Of a stretch of 64,000 nucleotides of DNA, positions 17,193-25,527 are shown in pieces. The number at the start of each line of letters is the position of its first letter. The first letter of the stretch is position 1. The stretch lies in NCBI GenBank assembly GCA_024234855.1, contig JACKNN010000003.1, forward strand, positions 62,001 through 126,000, given 5' to 3'. The notes under the pieces are model-generated. The model saw only the letters and a program-made list of their open reading frames with translations, searched no databases and was not told the origin of the DNA. The stretch is from Pseudomonadales bacterium (GTDB taxonomy: Bacteria > Pseudomonadota > Gammaproteobacteria > Pseudomonadales > Halieaceae). The position numbers and the translations under genes are program-made.

Positions 17193-18704
17193 CTATACCA
17201 GCCGCTTGCGTTCGTTGGACGGGGGGATCATGAGCGACTCGCGGTACTTGGCGATCGTCCGCCGGGCGACCTGCACGCCTTGTTCCTCCAGTAATTGGGC
17301 GATCTTGTTGTCACTGAGCGGCTTGCGGGGATTCTCCGCCGCCACCAGTTTGCGAATGAGCGCCCGGATGGCAGTGGAGGAGCATTCTCCCCCCGAGGTC
17401 GTTGCCAGGTGGCTCGAAAAAAAGTACTTGAGCTCAAACACGCCCCGGGGCGTATGCATGTATTTCTGGGTGGTAACCCGCGAGATGGTCGATTCATGCA
17501 TCTCCACCAGTTCGGCGATTTCGTGCAGTACCAGCGGCTTCATGGCCTCGGTGCCGTATTCGAGGAAATTGCGCTGGTGCTCGACAATCCGGGTAGCCAC
17601 TTTCATCAACGTCTCGTTGCGACTGTGCAGGCTCTTGAGGAACCAGCGCGCCTCCTGCAGGTTGTCCCGCAGGAAGGTGTTGTCGGCGCTGCTGTCGGCG
17701 CGCTTGATCAGGCCGGCGTAATTGCTGTTGATGCGAAGTTTCGGGGCGATGTCCGGATTGAGCTCCACCACCCAGCGGCCGTCTTTCTTGCTGACAAACA
17801 CATCCGGCACCACGTATTCGGTGCGGTCCTGGCCGATCGATTGGCCCGGGTTGGGGTCCAGCGACTGGATAAGCGCAAGCACCTGCTTGAGCTCAGACTC
17901 CTTGAGCCGGGTGCGGCGCAGAATCTGGGCATAATCCCCGTTGCCCAGCTGGTTGATGTGGCGGCCCAGGACCAGTCGCGCCTGCTCCAGCCAGGGCGTG
18001 GACGGCGGCATTTGCTGCAGTTGCACCAGCAGGCACTCCTGCAGGTCGCGGGTGCATACCCCCGCGGGCTCAAACTGCTGCAGCCGGTGCAGTACCGCCA
18101 CCATTTCATCCAGTTCAATCTCGACCTCCAGCTCCTCTGCCAGGGACTGGCGAATCTCCTCCAGATCCTGCATGACGCGGCCGTTGTCGTCGGTTACATC
18201 GATAATGGCCAGGGCGATCAGTCGATCGATATCCGACAGGCGGGTCAGGTTGAGTTGCCACAGCAGCTGCTCCCGCAGGGAATCATCGGCGGCATTGCGG
18301 CTGTCAAAGCCGGTGTCCGTCAGGTCGTCGCCTGAGAAGGATGAGGCAGACGCCGCCGGGAGCAGGTCGTCCCATTGGGTATCGATGGGCAGGTCCTCGG
18401 GCAGTCCGACGTCCCATTCATTGTCTTCGCCGCCGGGCAACTCGGCGGCCGCCCGTTCCTGGTTGTCCGGGGTGTCTTCCGAGGCGGTCGCCTCACTGCC
18501 GGGGGCGGTCTTGTCATCGCGCTGGCTGAAGTGTTCATCGGCGTCACCGTCCTCCTCCACCTCCAGCATGGGGTTGCTGTCCAGCGCCTGCTGTATTTCC
18601 TGCTGTAGATCCATGGTTGATAACTGCAGCAACCGGATGGCCTGTTGCAGCTGCGGTGTCATCGTCAGCTGTTGGCCCAGTTTTAGTTGCAGCGACTGCT
18701 TCAT
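17193..18704 (-). CDS. rpoN: RNA polymerase sigma-54 factor
   Basis: A 503-residue sigma-54. Region I begins MKQSLQLKLGQQLTMTPQLQ, the activator-responsive glutamine-rich segment. An acidic region II spans about 50-120. The core-binding domain and helix-turn-helix follow, and the RpoN box ARRTIAKYRE lies at about 480-489 and reads the -24 element. All domains are intact. It is 181 bp downstream of lptB, a gap that could hold its own promoter, though I see no convincing boxes. Confidence 0.98.
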   Translation of the reverse strand: MKQSLQLKLGQQLTMTPQLQQAIRLLQLSTMDLQQEIQQALDSNPMLEVEEDGDADEHFSQRDDKTAPGSEATASEDTPDNQERAAAELPGGEDNEWDVGLPEDLPIDTQWDDLLPAASASSFSGDDLTDTGFDSRNAADDSLREQLLWQLNLTRLSDIDRLIALAIIDVTDDNGRVMQDLEEIRQSLAEELEVEIELDEMVAVLHRLQQFEPAGVCTRDLQECLLVQLQQMPPSTPWLEQARLVLGRHINQLGNGDYAQILRRTRLKESELKQVLALIQSLDPNPGQSIGQDRTEYVVPDVFVSKKDGRWVVELNPDIAPKLRINSNYAGLIKRADSSADNTFLRDNLQEARWFLKSLHSRNETLMKVATRIVEHQRNFLEYGTEAMKPLVLHEIAELVEMHESTISRVTTQKYMHTPRGVFELKYFFSSHLATTSGGECSSTAIRALIRKLVAAENPRKPLSDNKIAQLLEEQGVQVARRTIAKYRESLMIPPSNERKRLV

Positions 18705-18885
18705 GGATCTATCGGACTTCCTCGGGAGGGCGGTTGCCCTCGATTGGGTTGGGACGGGTTTTCAGGTCCAGTGTAGCCCTCGCCAGCGGCGCGTGGCAAC
18801 CACATGGCGCGAAATTTGCTTAGGGATTGCCGGAAGTGAGAACGGTGTCGCTGGACGGCGCTGCCGGGGGCGGTTTCAGGGGCCG

Positions 18886-19611
18886 CTACATGCGGAAGTG
18901 GTCTCCCAGGTAGACCTGTCGCACGCGCTTGTTGGCCAGTATTTCCTCGGAGGAGCCGGCGGCAATGATATGGCCTTCGCCGACGATATACGCCTTTTCA
19001 CAGATGTCGAGGGTATCGCGGACGTTGTGGTCGGTGATGAGCACGCCGATGCCCCGGTCGCGCAGGTGGTTGATGATCTGCTTGATGTCGCTGACCGAGA
19101 TGGGGTCAACCCCGGCGAAGGGCTCGTCCAGCAGGATAAACCGGGGCTCGGTCGCCAGCGCCCGGGCTATTTCAACCCGCCGGCGCTCGCCCCCGGACAG
19201 GGACTGGCCGAGGTTGTCGCGCAGGTGCCCGACATGGAATTCGGTCAGCAATTGGTCTTGCCGCTCGAGGCGCTGGGCCTTGTTCAGGTCGCGCCGGGTT
19301 TGCAGGATGGCCATGATGTTGTCACCCACAGTCAGTTTCCTGAAAATGGATGCTTCCTGGGGCAGGTAGCCGATGCCGCGCCTGGCCCGCTGGTGCATGG
19401 TGAGGGCGGTCAGGTCCTCATTGTTGATGGTGATAGTGCCCCGGTCCGCCCTGATGATGCCGATAATCATGTAAAAGCAGGTTGTCTTGCCGGCGCCATT
19501 GGGTCCCAGCAACCCCACGACCTGGCCACTCTCCACCTCGAGGGATACATCCTGGACAACTTCCCTGCCGCGGTAGGCCTTGGCCAGGTTACTTGCTTTG
19601 AGCTGGGCCAT
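18886..19611 (-). CDS. lptB: LPS export ABC transporter ATPase LptB
   Basis: A 241-residue ATPase that powers LPS extraction with LptF/LptG. The Walker A is GPNGAGKTT (36-44), the signature is LSGGERRR, and the Walker B with catalytic Glu is FILLDEPFAGVDP. The start at ATG 19611 (MAQLKASNLAKAY) fits homologues; ATG 19620 (MPPMAQ) is closer to a GAGG and is equally possible. Either start overlaps the lptA end. Confidence 0.97.
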   Translation of the reverse strand: MAQLKASNLAKAYRGREVVQDVSLEVESGQVVGLLGPNGAGKTTCFYMIIGIIRADRGTITINNEDLTALTMHQRARRGIGYLPQEASIFRKLTVGDNIMAILQTRRDLNKAQRLERQDQLLTEFHVGHLRDNLGQSLSGGERRRVEIARALATEPRFILLDEPFAGVDPISVSDIKQIINHLRDRGIGVLITDHNVRDTLDICEKAYIVGEGHIIAAGSSEEILANKRVRQVYLGDHFRM

Positions 19612-20164
19612 TGGCGGCATTATCCTCGCGCACGACATTGGGGGGGATGACGACCTGCACCCGCTTGCCGTCAGGCGTCTGCTCGGAATCAGCTTTGACG
19701 AGTTGTTCGGCTATGAAATACTCGATGGAATCACCGGTCACCGAGGCGCCGTCCTGGTCGATATGGGCATTGACCTTCAGGTGTACCCTGTCCTCGAGCT
19801 TGTAGTATTCGATAATTTCGGCCCGGGCCCGCACCAGCGGCTCATCCACTGCCGGTTTCTGCTCCATCCTGGCGGGTTTGCCCTCGGCGATTATCTTGTC
19901 CGCCTGGTCGGTCTCGTGATAGATGGTGATCGTGTCCGCCAGGATATCCAGGCTGCCCTGAATCATGTGCACGTTGCCGTTATACACCGTAACGCCCTGC
20001 TTTTCGTCCCGAATGGCGGTGTCCGCAGTAATGCGTATGGGCTGGTCGCGATCATCCGGCAGGGCCTGCGCAATAACCGCCGGCAGCAGGCTGGCAAGCA
20101 GTGCGAGCATACAAACCTGCCTCGACAAGCGCCGCTCGCGCTCCCCGGGCTTCTGCTTGGACAT
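19589..20164 (-). CDS. lptA: LPS transport periplasmic protein LptA
   Basis: A 191-residue periplasmic bridge protein of the OstA/LptA family. A signal peptide spans about residues 10-35 (VCMLALLASLLPAVIAQA). The jellyroll then begins PIRITADTAIRDEKQGVTVYNGNVHMIQGS, a typical LptA opening. LptA oligomers carry LPS from LptBFGC to LptDE. The frame is open for another 54 codons upstream to 20326, but homology places the start at ATG 20164 with CTGGAG before it. The usual upstream partner lptC is not present. Confidence 0.94.
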   Translation of the reverse strand: MSKQKPGERERRLSRQVCMLALLASLLPAVIAQALPDDRDQPIRITADTAIRDEKQGVTVYNGNVHMIQGSLDILADTITIYHETDQADKIIAEGKPARMEQKPAVDEPLVRARAEIIEYYKLEDRVHLKVNAHIDQDGASVTGDSIEYFIAEQLVKADSEQTPDGKRVQVVIPPNVVREDNAANGPAQSK

Positions 20165-20345
20165 TGTGATTCTCCAGTGTGAGGGGTGACCTTGCAAAAT
20201 CGCCCCGGCATTGTTCTGACCCGTGCCGATGGTAACTGGTTCGCCGGCAGAGGCAATTTTATTTTTTCGGTCGGTGGGGGATCGCCCCCCGCGTGCGCTG
20301 CTGTCGTCCACCGGAATCACCGCCACGGGCGCAGTCGAAGACAGC
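20165..20345. other. 181-bp kdsD-lptA gap where kdsC and lptC are expected
   Basis: In most gammaproteobacteria kdsC and lptC (together about 1.1 kb) stand here. This gap holds neither gene nor a recognisable fragment; translated in three minus frames it shows no LptC or KdsC motif. It contains only the lptA ribosome site and unassigned sequence. Confidence 0.6.
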
Positions 20346-21317
20346 TCAGGCGAGCCCGGCGTGCAACAGGTGCATCAGGTGGATGACGCCGGCGACGGTG
20401 CGGTCCTCGTTGACTACGACCAGCGAGCTGATCTCGTTTTCTTCCATTATCCGCATCGCTTCCGCCGCAAGCATGTCTGGCGTGGCAGTCTTGGCGCCAG
20501 CGCTCATCAACTGGCCGATCGGGGTCTCGTTGATGTCGATACGCGCCTTAAGTGTCCGGCGCAGGTCGCCGTCGGTGAAGATGCCTGACAACTGCCCCCG
20601 GACGTCGAGCACGGTGGTCATCCCCAGCCCCTTGTTGCTGATTTCGAGCAGGGCCTCCGCCAGCGTGGTGTCCGGCGCAACGCGCGGGATGCCTTCCCCG
20701 GACCGCATTACATCCGCTACCTTGAGCAGCAGTTTTTTGCCCAGGGTCCCGCCGGGGTGGGAGAAGGCGAAATCGTCCGCGGTAAAGCCGCGCGCCTCCA
20801 GCAGGGCTATGGCGAGTGCATCACCCATGACCAACGCCGTAGTGGTACTCGATGTGGGGGCGAGATCCAGCGGGCAGGCCTCGGTTTCCACGCCGGTGTC
20901 CAGGTGCACATCCGAGGCCATCGCCAGCACCGACTGGGCATTGCCGGTCATGCTCACGAGGGTGGTGCCCATGCGTTTGAGCAGTGGCAGCAGGGTGACG
21001 ATTTCCGCCACGGCACCGCTGTTGGACAGGGCTATTACCGCGTCGGCGGCGGTTATCATGCCCATGTCACCGTGGCTCGCTTCCCCGGGATGAACGAAAA
21101 AAGCGGGGGTGCCGGTGCTGGCGAGAGTGGCGGCGATCTTGCGGGCGATGTGTCCGGACTTGCCCATCCCGGTGACGATAACCCTGCCGCGTGTCTGCAG
21201 CAGCAATTCACAGGCGCGTTCGAAATCGGCTCCGATACGCTCCTCGAGTGCCGCTACCGCCTCGGATTCCATTCTGATCGTGCGTCGCGCTGAGGCGGCG
21301 AAACCGGTTCCTGGCAT
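20346..21317 (-). CDS. kdsD: D-arabinose-5-phosphate isomerase
   Basis: A 323-residue enzyme converting ribulose-5-phosphate to arabinose-5-phosphate, the first step to Kdo for LPS. An N-terminal SIS domain carries VIVTGMGKSGHIARKIAATLASTGTPAFFVHP. Two CBS domains follow (about 205-323, with SGIFTDGDLRRTL and the C-terminal GVIHLMHLLHAG). Length and order match KdsD/YrbH. It lies 15 bp after yrbG in the same direction. Confidence 0.96.
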   Translation of the reverse strand: MPGTGFAASARRTIRMESEAVAALEERIGADFERACELLLQTRGRVIVTGMGKSGHIARKIAATLASTGTPAFFVHPGEASHGDMGMITAADAVIALSNSGAVAEIVTLLPLLKRMGTTLVSMTGNAQSVLAMASDVHLDTGVETEACPLDLAPTSSTTTALVMGDALAIALLEARGFTADDFAFSHPGGTLGKKLLLKVADVMRSGEGIPRVAPDTTLAEALLEISNKGLGMTTVLDVRGQLSGIFTDGDLRRTLKARIDINETPIGQLMSAGAKTATPDMLAAEAMRIMEENEISSLVVVNEDRTVAGVIHLMHLLHAGLA

Positions 21318-21331
21318 GAAAAATCCCGTGG

Positions 21332-22306
21332 CTACAAGCTGCTATAGAGCAGGTAATAATACAGTGCGTAGAATGTCACTAACAACACCCCGACAGTCCG
21401 GCCCAGCGAGGCGTGGCCCGGGGGGCTGGTCTTTTTTCGTCCACCCAGATAAACCGCCGCGGCCAGGAATGTGGTCAGCAGCGCCATGGCGGGGTAATCC
21501 CTGGTCAATACCGCCGGTACCAGGGCCTGGGACGACACAATGCCGGGAATGGCCATCACCACCAGCAGGTTGAACAGGTTGGACCCGATCACGTTGCCGA
21601 TAGCGATCTCCGTGTGGCCGCGCAGCGCGCAGGTGACGGTGGCCGCCAGTTCCGGCAGGCTGGTGCCGACGGCGATCACCGTCAGTCCTATCAGGAGTTC
21701 GGATACGCCCAGGCGGTAGGCTGTGTCCACGGCCCCCCAGACCAGCAGGCGGGAACTGGCGATGAGCAGCAGCAGGCCGGCGGCGAACGTCAGCCAGGCC
21801 CGCACCGGCGGCAGCTCCCGCAGGGGCTCCTCGGTGGCCTCCTGCCGCAGTTCCGTGTCGCGGGTCTGGCCGTACAGGATGAAACCCATCACCAGGACCA
21901 TGGCTGCTACCAGGAGCCATCCGTCCACGCCGGAAAGTACGTTATCGGCGAGCATCAGTCCCGCCATCGCCGTCACGGCAAGCAGCAGCATAAGCTCCTT
22001 CTTTATGGTGCTTTGCAGTACCACCAGGGGTGTGACCAACAGCGTGATACCCAGTACCAGGCCGATGTTGGCGATGTTGGAACCTATGGCGTTGCCTACC
22101 GCAAGCTCGCCCGAGCCGGCGAACGCCGCCGTCAGGGACACCAGGATCTCGGGCGCGGAAGTGCCTATGGAGACGATGGTCATGCCAATGATGACGGGCG
22201 ACATGCCCATGTTGCGGGCGACAGCGGCGGCGCCCACGATAAACAGGTCGGCGCTCCAGATGATGATCGCGAAGCCCGCAATAATCGCCGCGGCAGCTAT
22301 CAGCAT
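21332..22306 (-). CDS. yrbG: Calcium/sodium antiporter (CaCA family, YrbG-like)
   Basis: A 324-residue inner-membrane exchanger with about ten hydrophobic segments in two inverted halves. Both alpha-repeats are visible: GMTIVSIGTSAPEILVSL with GNAIGSNIANIG in the first half, and GLTVIAVGTSLPELAATV with GNVIGSNLFNLL in the second. These carry the Glu and Asn residues that bind Ca2+/Na+. It precedes kdsD as in E. coli and is divergent from mlaC; the mlaFED genes usually found next to it are missing. Confidence 0.93.
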   Translation of the reverse strand: MLIAAAAIIAGFAIIIWSADLFIVGAAAVARNMGMSPVIIGMTIVSIGTSAPEILVSLTAAFAGSGELAVGNAIGSNIANIGLVLGITLLVTPLVVLQSTIKKELMLLLAVTAMAGLMLADNVLSGVDGWLLVAAMVLVMGFILYGQTRDTELRQEATEEPLRELPPVRAWLTFAAGLLLLIASSRLLVWGAVDTAYRLGVSELLIGLTVIAVGTSLPELAATVTCALRGHTEIAIGNVIGSNLFNLLVVMAIPGIVSSQALVPAVLTRDYPAMALLTTFLAAAVYLGGRKKTSPPGHASLGRTVGVLLVTFYALYYYLLYSSL

Positions 22307-22491
22307 ACGGGGTATTTCCTGTTAAAGTATGCCCCGCGCCGTGCGTGGGAACCGGGCGGGCCGGAGGAAGTCAAAAAAGCCGGGGCGGGTTCAGTCGGGC
22401 GCAGGTAGGGGTAGGTGTTGTGCACGGCAGGATTATACAGGCCCCAAGGGGCCGTGGAAGTCCCATATCAGGCAATTTGAGGAGAGCGATC
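22307..22491. other. Divergent yrbG-mlaC intergenic region
   Basis: 185 bp between divergent genes, in a place where mlaF, mlaE and mlaD are usual. It holds a perfect palindrome GGCCCC-AA-GGGGCC (22440-22453) and, just before it, GATTATACA as a possible -10 for mlaC. GAGGAGAGC forms the mlaC ribosome site. No remnant of mlaD was recognised. Confidence 0.4.
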
Positions 22492-23148
22492 GTGTCAAGG
22501 GTGAAAACGGGTTGGATGCTGGGCTTGTGCTGGTTGGCCGCAAGCGTGTGGGCGCAGGGATCGGTAGTGACCGCCCATGCGGTGGTCGACGATACCACCC
22601 AGCGCGTCATGGCCGTGGTGGCCGAGGCCGACAGTTATGTCGAGCAGGAGCCCGAACGCTACTACCAGCAGGTGCAGGCTATTCTCGACCCGGTGATCGA
22701 TTTCCGGGGTTTTGCCCGCAGCGTGATGGGGCCCTACGCCAGCAGTGAGCGCTATCGCGGACTCGACGCCGCAGGCCAGGCGCAGTTGCGCGAACAGCTC
22801 GATAAGTTTACCGAGGTGATGCGTCTGGGCCTGGTGCGGACGTACAGCAAGGGCCTGCTCGCCTACGGCGACTCCCGGATCGAGGTATTTGCAGCGACCG
22901 ATGAGGATCCCGCGGGCGGCAAGGCCACGGTGCGCCAGCTGGTCTACAACAGCCAGCCTGAGCCCTACGTGCTTATATACCAGATGGGTCGCGATAAGTC
23001 CGGCGACTGGAAGTTGCGCAATATCATCATTGAAGGCGTCAACCTGGGCGAGATCTATCGCAACCAGTTCGAGGCCAGCGCTCGCAAGAATGAGGGCAAC
23101 CTGGATGCGGTGATCGCCAGCTGGACCGCCGTTGAAGTCGAGACCTGA
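22492..23148 (+). CDS. mlaC: Phospholipid-binding periplasmic protein MlaC
   Basis: A 218-residue MlaC/Ttg2D-family protein that shuttles phospholipid between MlaA at the outer membrane and MlaFEDB at the inner membrane. A signal peptide (about 1-20, ending SVWAQG) precedes the mature domain. That domain carries FRGFARSVMGPYA, LVRTYSKGLLAYGDSRIEVF and KLRNIIIEGVNLGEIYRNQF, all characteristic. The GTG at 22492 has GAGGAG about 8 nt before it, so I reject the upstream in-frame ATG (22345). The partner genes mlaF, E, D and B are not adjacent. Confidence 0.93.
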   Translation: MSRVKTGWMLGLCWLAASVWAQGSVVTAHAVVDDTTQRVMAVVAEADSYVEQEPERYYQQVQAILDPVIDFRGFARSVMGPYASSERYRGLDAAGQAQLREQLDKFTEVMRLGLVRTYSKGLLAYGDSRIEVFAATDEDPAGGKATVRQLVYNSQPEPYVLIYQMGRDKSGDWKLRNIIIEGVNLGEIYRNQFEASARKNEGNLDAVIASWTAVEVET

Positions 23149-23231
23149 GGATGCCACTGGCGACACACTTCGGGGGAGTTAGCGGTCGCCAACGGATAGG
23201 TTTTCTCCTAGAATAGCCGGTTTTTACCGCG

Positions 23232-23259
23232 CTGGCGCCGCTCTATCTCGCGGCGCCAG
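23232..23259 (+). repeat. Perfect 10-bp hairpin upstream of ibaG
   Basis: CTGGCGCCGC (23232-23241) and GCGGCGCCAG (23250-23259) flank an 8-nt loop. A TAGAAT at 23209-23214 could be a -10, placing the hairpin within the ibaG leader, 28 nt before the ATG. No U-run follows, so a terminator for mlaC is less likely than a leader structure. Confidence 0.55.
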
Positions 23260-23287
23260 GCCGGATAGCCCGCCCAGGAGAGGACTT

Positions 23288-23533
23288 ATGGATGCCGTTA
23301 CTGTCAGGCAACTGTTGCAGGACCATTTGAGTGATTGCGAATTTCACGTTCAGGGTGAAGGCAATCACTATGACATTACCGCGATCGGCGCGGTGTTTGA
23401 GGGGCTGCGCCCGGTGCGAAAGCAGCAGCTGGTGTACGGGGCCCTGGGCGAATGCATCGCCGATGGCAGCGTCCATGCCGTGAATATTCGCACGTTTACC
23501 CCCGCAGAGTGGCAGGCGCAATCCCGCGACTGA
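23288..23533 (+). CDS. ibaG: BolA-family protein IbaG
   Basis: An 81-residue BolA/YrbA-type protein that binds monothiol glutaredoxins via Fe-S clusters and is linked to acid stress and iron-sulphur handling. The pattern CEFHVQGEGNHYDITAIGAVFEGLRPVRKQQLVYGAL is typical of IbaG, with the BolA loop histidine region. GGAGAGGA lies before ATG 23288. In most relatives murA follows; here hisG does. Confidence 0.93.
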   Translation: MDAVTVRQLLQDHLSDCEFHVQGEGNHYDITAIGAVFEGLRPVRKQQLVYGALGECIADGSVHAVNIRTFTPAEWQAQSRD

Positions 23534-23551
23534 ATCCCGGTATCTTCGCTT

Positions 23552-24208
23552 ATGAAACACCAGCTGACCATTGCCCTTACCAAGGGTCGCATTCTCAAGG
23601 AGACACTGCCGCTGCTGGCCGCCGCCGGTATTGCGCCACTCGACGATGTGGCGAGCAGCCGCAAGCTGGTGTTCGAGACCACCCACGCAGGCGTGCGCCT
23701 GGTCATCATCCGCGGCACGGATGTACCGACTTACGTGCGCCACGGTGCCGCCGACATGGGAGTGGTGGGCAAGGATATCCTGCTTGAGCACGGCGCCGAG
23801 GGGCTGTACGAGCCGCTCGACCTGGGTATCGCCCGTTGTCGCCTGATGACAGCGGGGCCGGTGGGCTGGCGCAGCACCGGCGCGCGCATCCGGGTGGCGA
23901 CCAAGTTCGTCAATATCACCCGGCGCTATTTCGCCAGGCAGGGTGTTCACGCCGACGTCATAAAGTTGTACGGCGCCATGGAACTGGCGCCGATCATGAA
24001 TCTGGCGGACCTTATTGTGGACATCGTCGATACCGGCAATACACTGCGGGCGAACGGCATGGAGCCGCTTGAAGAGATCGCGGCCATCAGCTCGCGCCTG
24101 GTGGTGAACAAGGCCGCCATGCGTTCGCGCTGCGCCCTCATACAGGGGGTGATCAGTGACCTGGCTGCGGCAGTGGCACAGGGTGCTGCGGTCGCCGGGG
24201 TCCGATGA
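23552..24208 (+). CDS. hisG: ATP phosphoribosyltransferase, short form
   Basis: A 218-residue catalytic subunit for the first step of histidine synthesis (ATP + PRPP). The N-terminal LTIALTKGRILKETLPLL and the PRPP loop LIVDIVDTGNTLRANGM (about 151-167) are present. The C-terminal regulatory ACT-like domain of long HisG is absent, so activity should need HisZ, which is not in this window. No Shine-Dalgarno is seen before ATG 23552. It overlaps hisD by 4 nt. Confidence 0.95.
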   Translation: MKHQLTIALTKGRILKETLPLLAAAGIAPLDDVASSRKLVFETTHAGVRLVIIRGTDVPTYVRHGAADMGVVGKDILLEHGAEGLYEPLDLGIARCRLMTAGPVGWRSTGARIRVATKFVNITRRYFARQGVHADVIKLYGAMELAPIMNLADLIVDIVDTGNTLRANGMEPLEEIAAISSRLVVNKAAMRSRCALIQGVISDLAAAVAQGAAVAGVR

Positions 24209-25527
24209 GCATGCGCAGACTGGATACCAGCCAGGGGGATTTTGACCGCCGGCTCGACGACCTGACCCGCTGGCAGGAGGATCTGGACAAGGACCTCACC
24301 CAGCGCGTGACCGCCATCATCGAGGATGTCGCCAGCCGCGGTGATGACGCCGTGCTGGAGTACACCGCGCGCTTCGACCGCCTGTCTGCGGGCTCACTGG
24401 CGGAGCTGGAAGTGTCCCGGCAGCGGCAGGCCGCGGCGCTGGAGCGGGTGGCGCCCGCCCAGCGGGATGCACTGGAATATGCCGCCGACCGGATCCGTCG
24501 CTATCACGAGCACCAGACGCAACACAGCTGGCAGTACCGCGACGAGGCGGGCAACCTGCTGGGCCAGCAGATAACCCCGCTGGAGCGGGCGGGTATCTAC
24601 GTTCCCGGTGGCAAGGCCAGTTACCCGTCGTCGGTATTGATGAATGCCCTGCCTGCCCGGGTGGCGGGTGTGGATGAAATTATCATGGTAGTGCCGGCCC
24701 CCGGCGGGGAACTCAATGACCTGGTCCTGGCTGCGGCGCGGATTGCGGAGGTGGATCGGGTATTCACTATCGGCGGTGCCCAGGCCGTGGCTGCACTGGC
24801 TTACGGCACGCAGACGGTGCCGGCTGTGGACAAGATTGTCGGCCCGGGCAACATCTATGTCGCTGCGGCCAAGCGCCAGGTGTTCGGTCGCGTGGGCATC
24901 GACATGGTCGCGGGCCCGTCGGAAATCCTGGTAATCTGCGACGGCACGACCGACCCGGACTGGGTCGCGATGGACCTGTTTTCCCAGGCGGAACATGACG
25001 AAAATGCCCAGTCCCTGTTGCTGTGCCCGGACCCCGCCTACCTGGACCGGGTCAGTGCAAGCGTGGATCGGCTCCTGCCGGGTATGGAACGCGCGGATAT
25101 CATCCGCGCCGCCCTTGCCGGCCGCGGTGCGCTGATCCGGACCCGCGACCTGGCCGAGGCGGTGGCGATAAGCAACCGGCTGGCGCCGGAACACCTGGAG
25201 CTGTCGGTGCGTGCACCCGATGAATTGTTGCCATTGGTGCGCAATGCCGGCGCGATTTTCATGGGCCCCTACACATCCGAAGCGCTGGGGGATTACTGTG
25301 CCGGCCCCAACCACGTGCTGCCCACGGCCCGTTCGGCGCGGTTTTCCTCGCCGCTGGGGGTCTATGACTTCCAGAAGAGAAGCTCGCTGATCATGTGCAG
25401 TGAGCAGGGGGTGCAGGTACTGGGGGCTGTCGCGTCGACCCTGGCGCGGGGCGAGGCATTGACTGCCCACGCCCGCAGCGCCGAGTACCGGCTCACTGAT
25501 CGGCCCGAGGGCCAGGCGGCCGGTTAG
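24205..25527 (+). CDS. hisD: Histidinol dehydrogenase
   Basis: A 440-residue zinc enzyme performing the last two oxidations to histidine. Family hallmarks are the NAD-binding GVYVPGG-like segment (here GIYVPGGKASYPSSVLMN), VAGPSEILVICD, the zinc-region EHDENAQ and GPYTSEALGDYCAGPNHVLPT with its catalytic His. Length is typical. It overlaps hisG by ATGA and algW tail to tail by 4 bp. hisC, which follows in Pseudomonas, is absent here. Confidence 0.97.
   Translation: MSMRRLDTSQGDFDRRLDDLTRWQEDLDKDLTQRVTAIIEDVASRGDDAVLEYTARFDRLSAGSLAELEVSRQRQAAALERVAPAQRDALEYAADRIRRYHEHQTQHSWQYRDEAGNLLGQQITPLERAGIYVPGGKASYPSSVLMNALPARVAGVDEIIMVVPAPGGELNDLVLAAARIAEVDRVFTIGGAQAVAALAYGTQTVPAVDKIVGPGNIYVAAAKRQVFGRVGIDMVAGPSEILVICDGTTDPDWVAMDLFSQAEHDENAQSLLLCPDPAYLDRVSASVDRLLPGMERADIIRAALAGRGALIRTRDLAEAVAISNRLAPEHLELSVRAPDELLPLVRNAGAIFMGPYTSEALGDYCAGPNHVLPTARSARFSSPLGVYDFQKRSSLIMCSEQGVQVLGAVASTLARGEALTAHARSAEYRLTDRPEGQAAG

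Noticed and set aside
17941..19650. 569-codon plus-strand frame across rpoN and lptB
   Set aside because: Antisense to two well-identified genes and low in protein-like character; a codon-bias shadow.
20165..20326. Extended lptA start or lptC remnant
   Set aside because: Translation shows no signal anchor or LptC motif. The signal peptide begins properly after ATG 20164.
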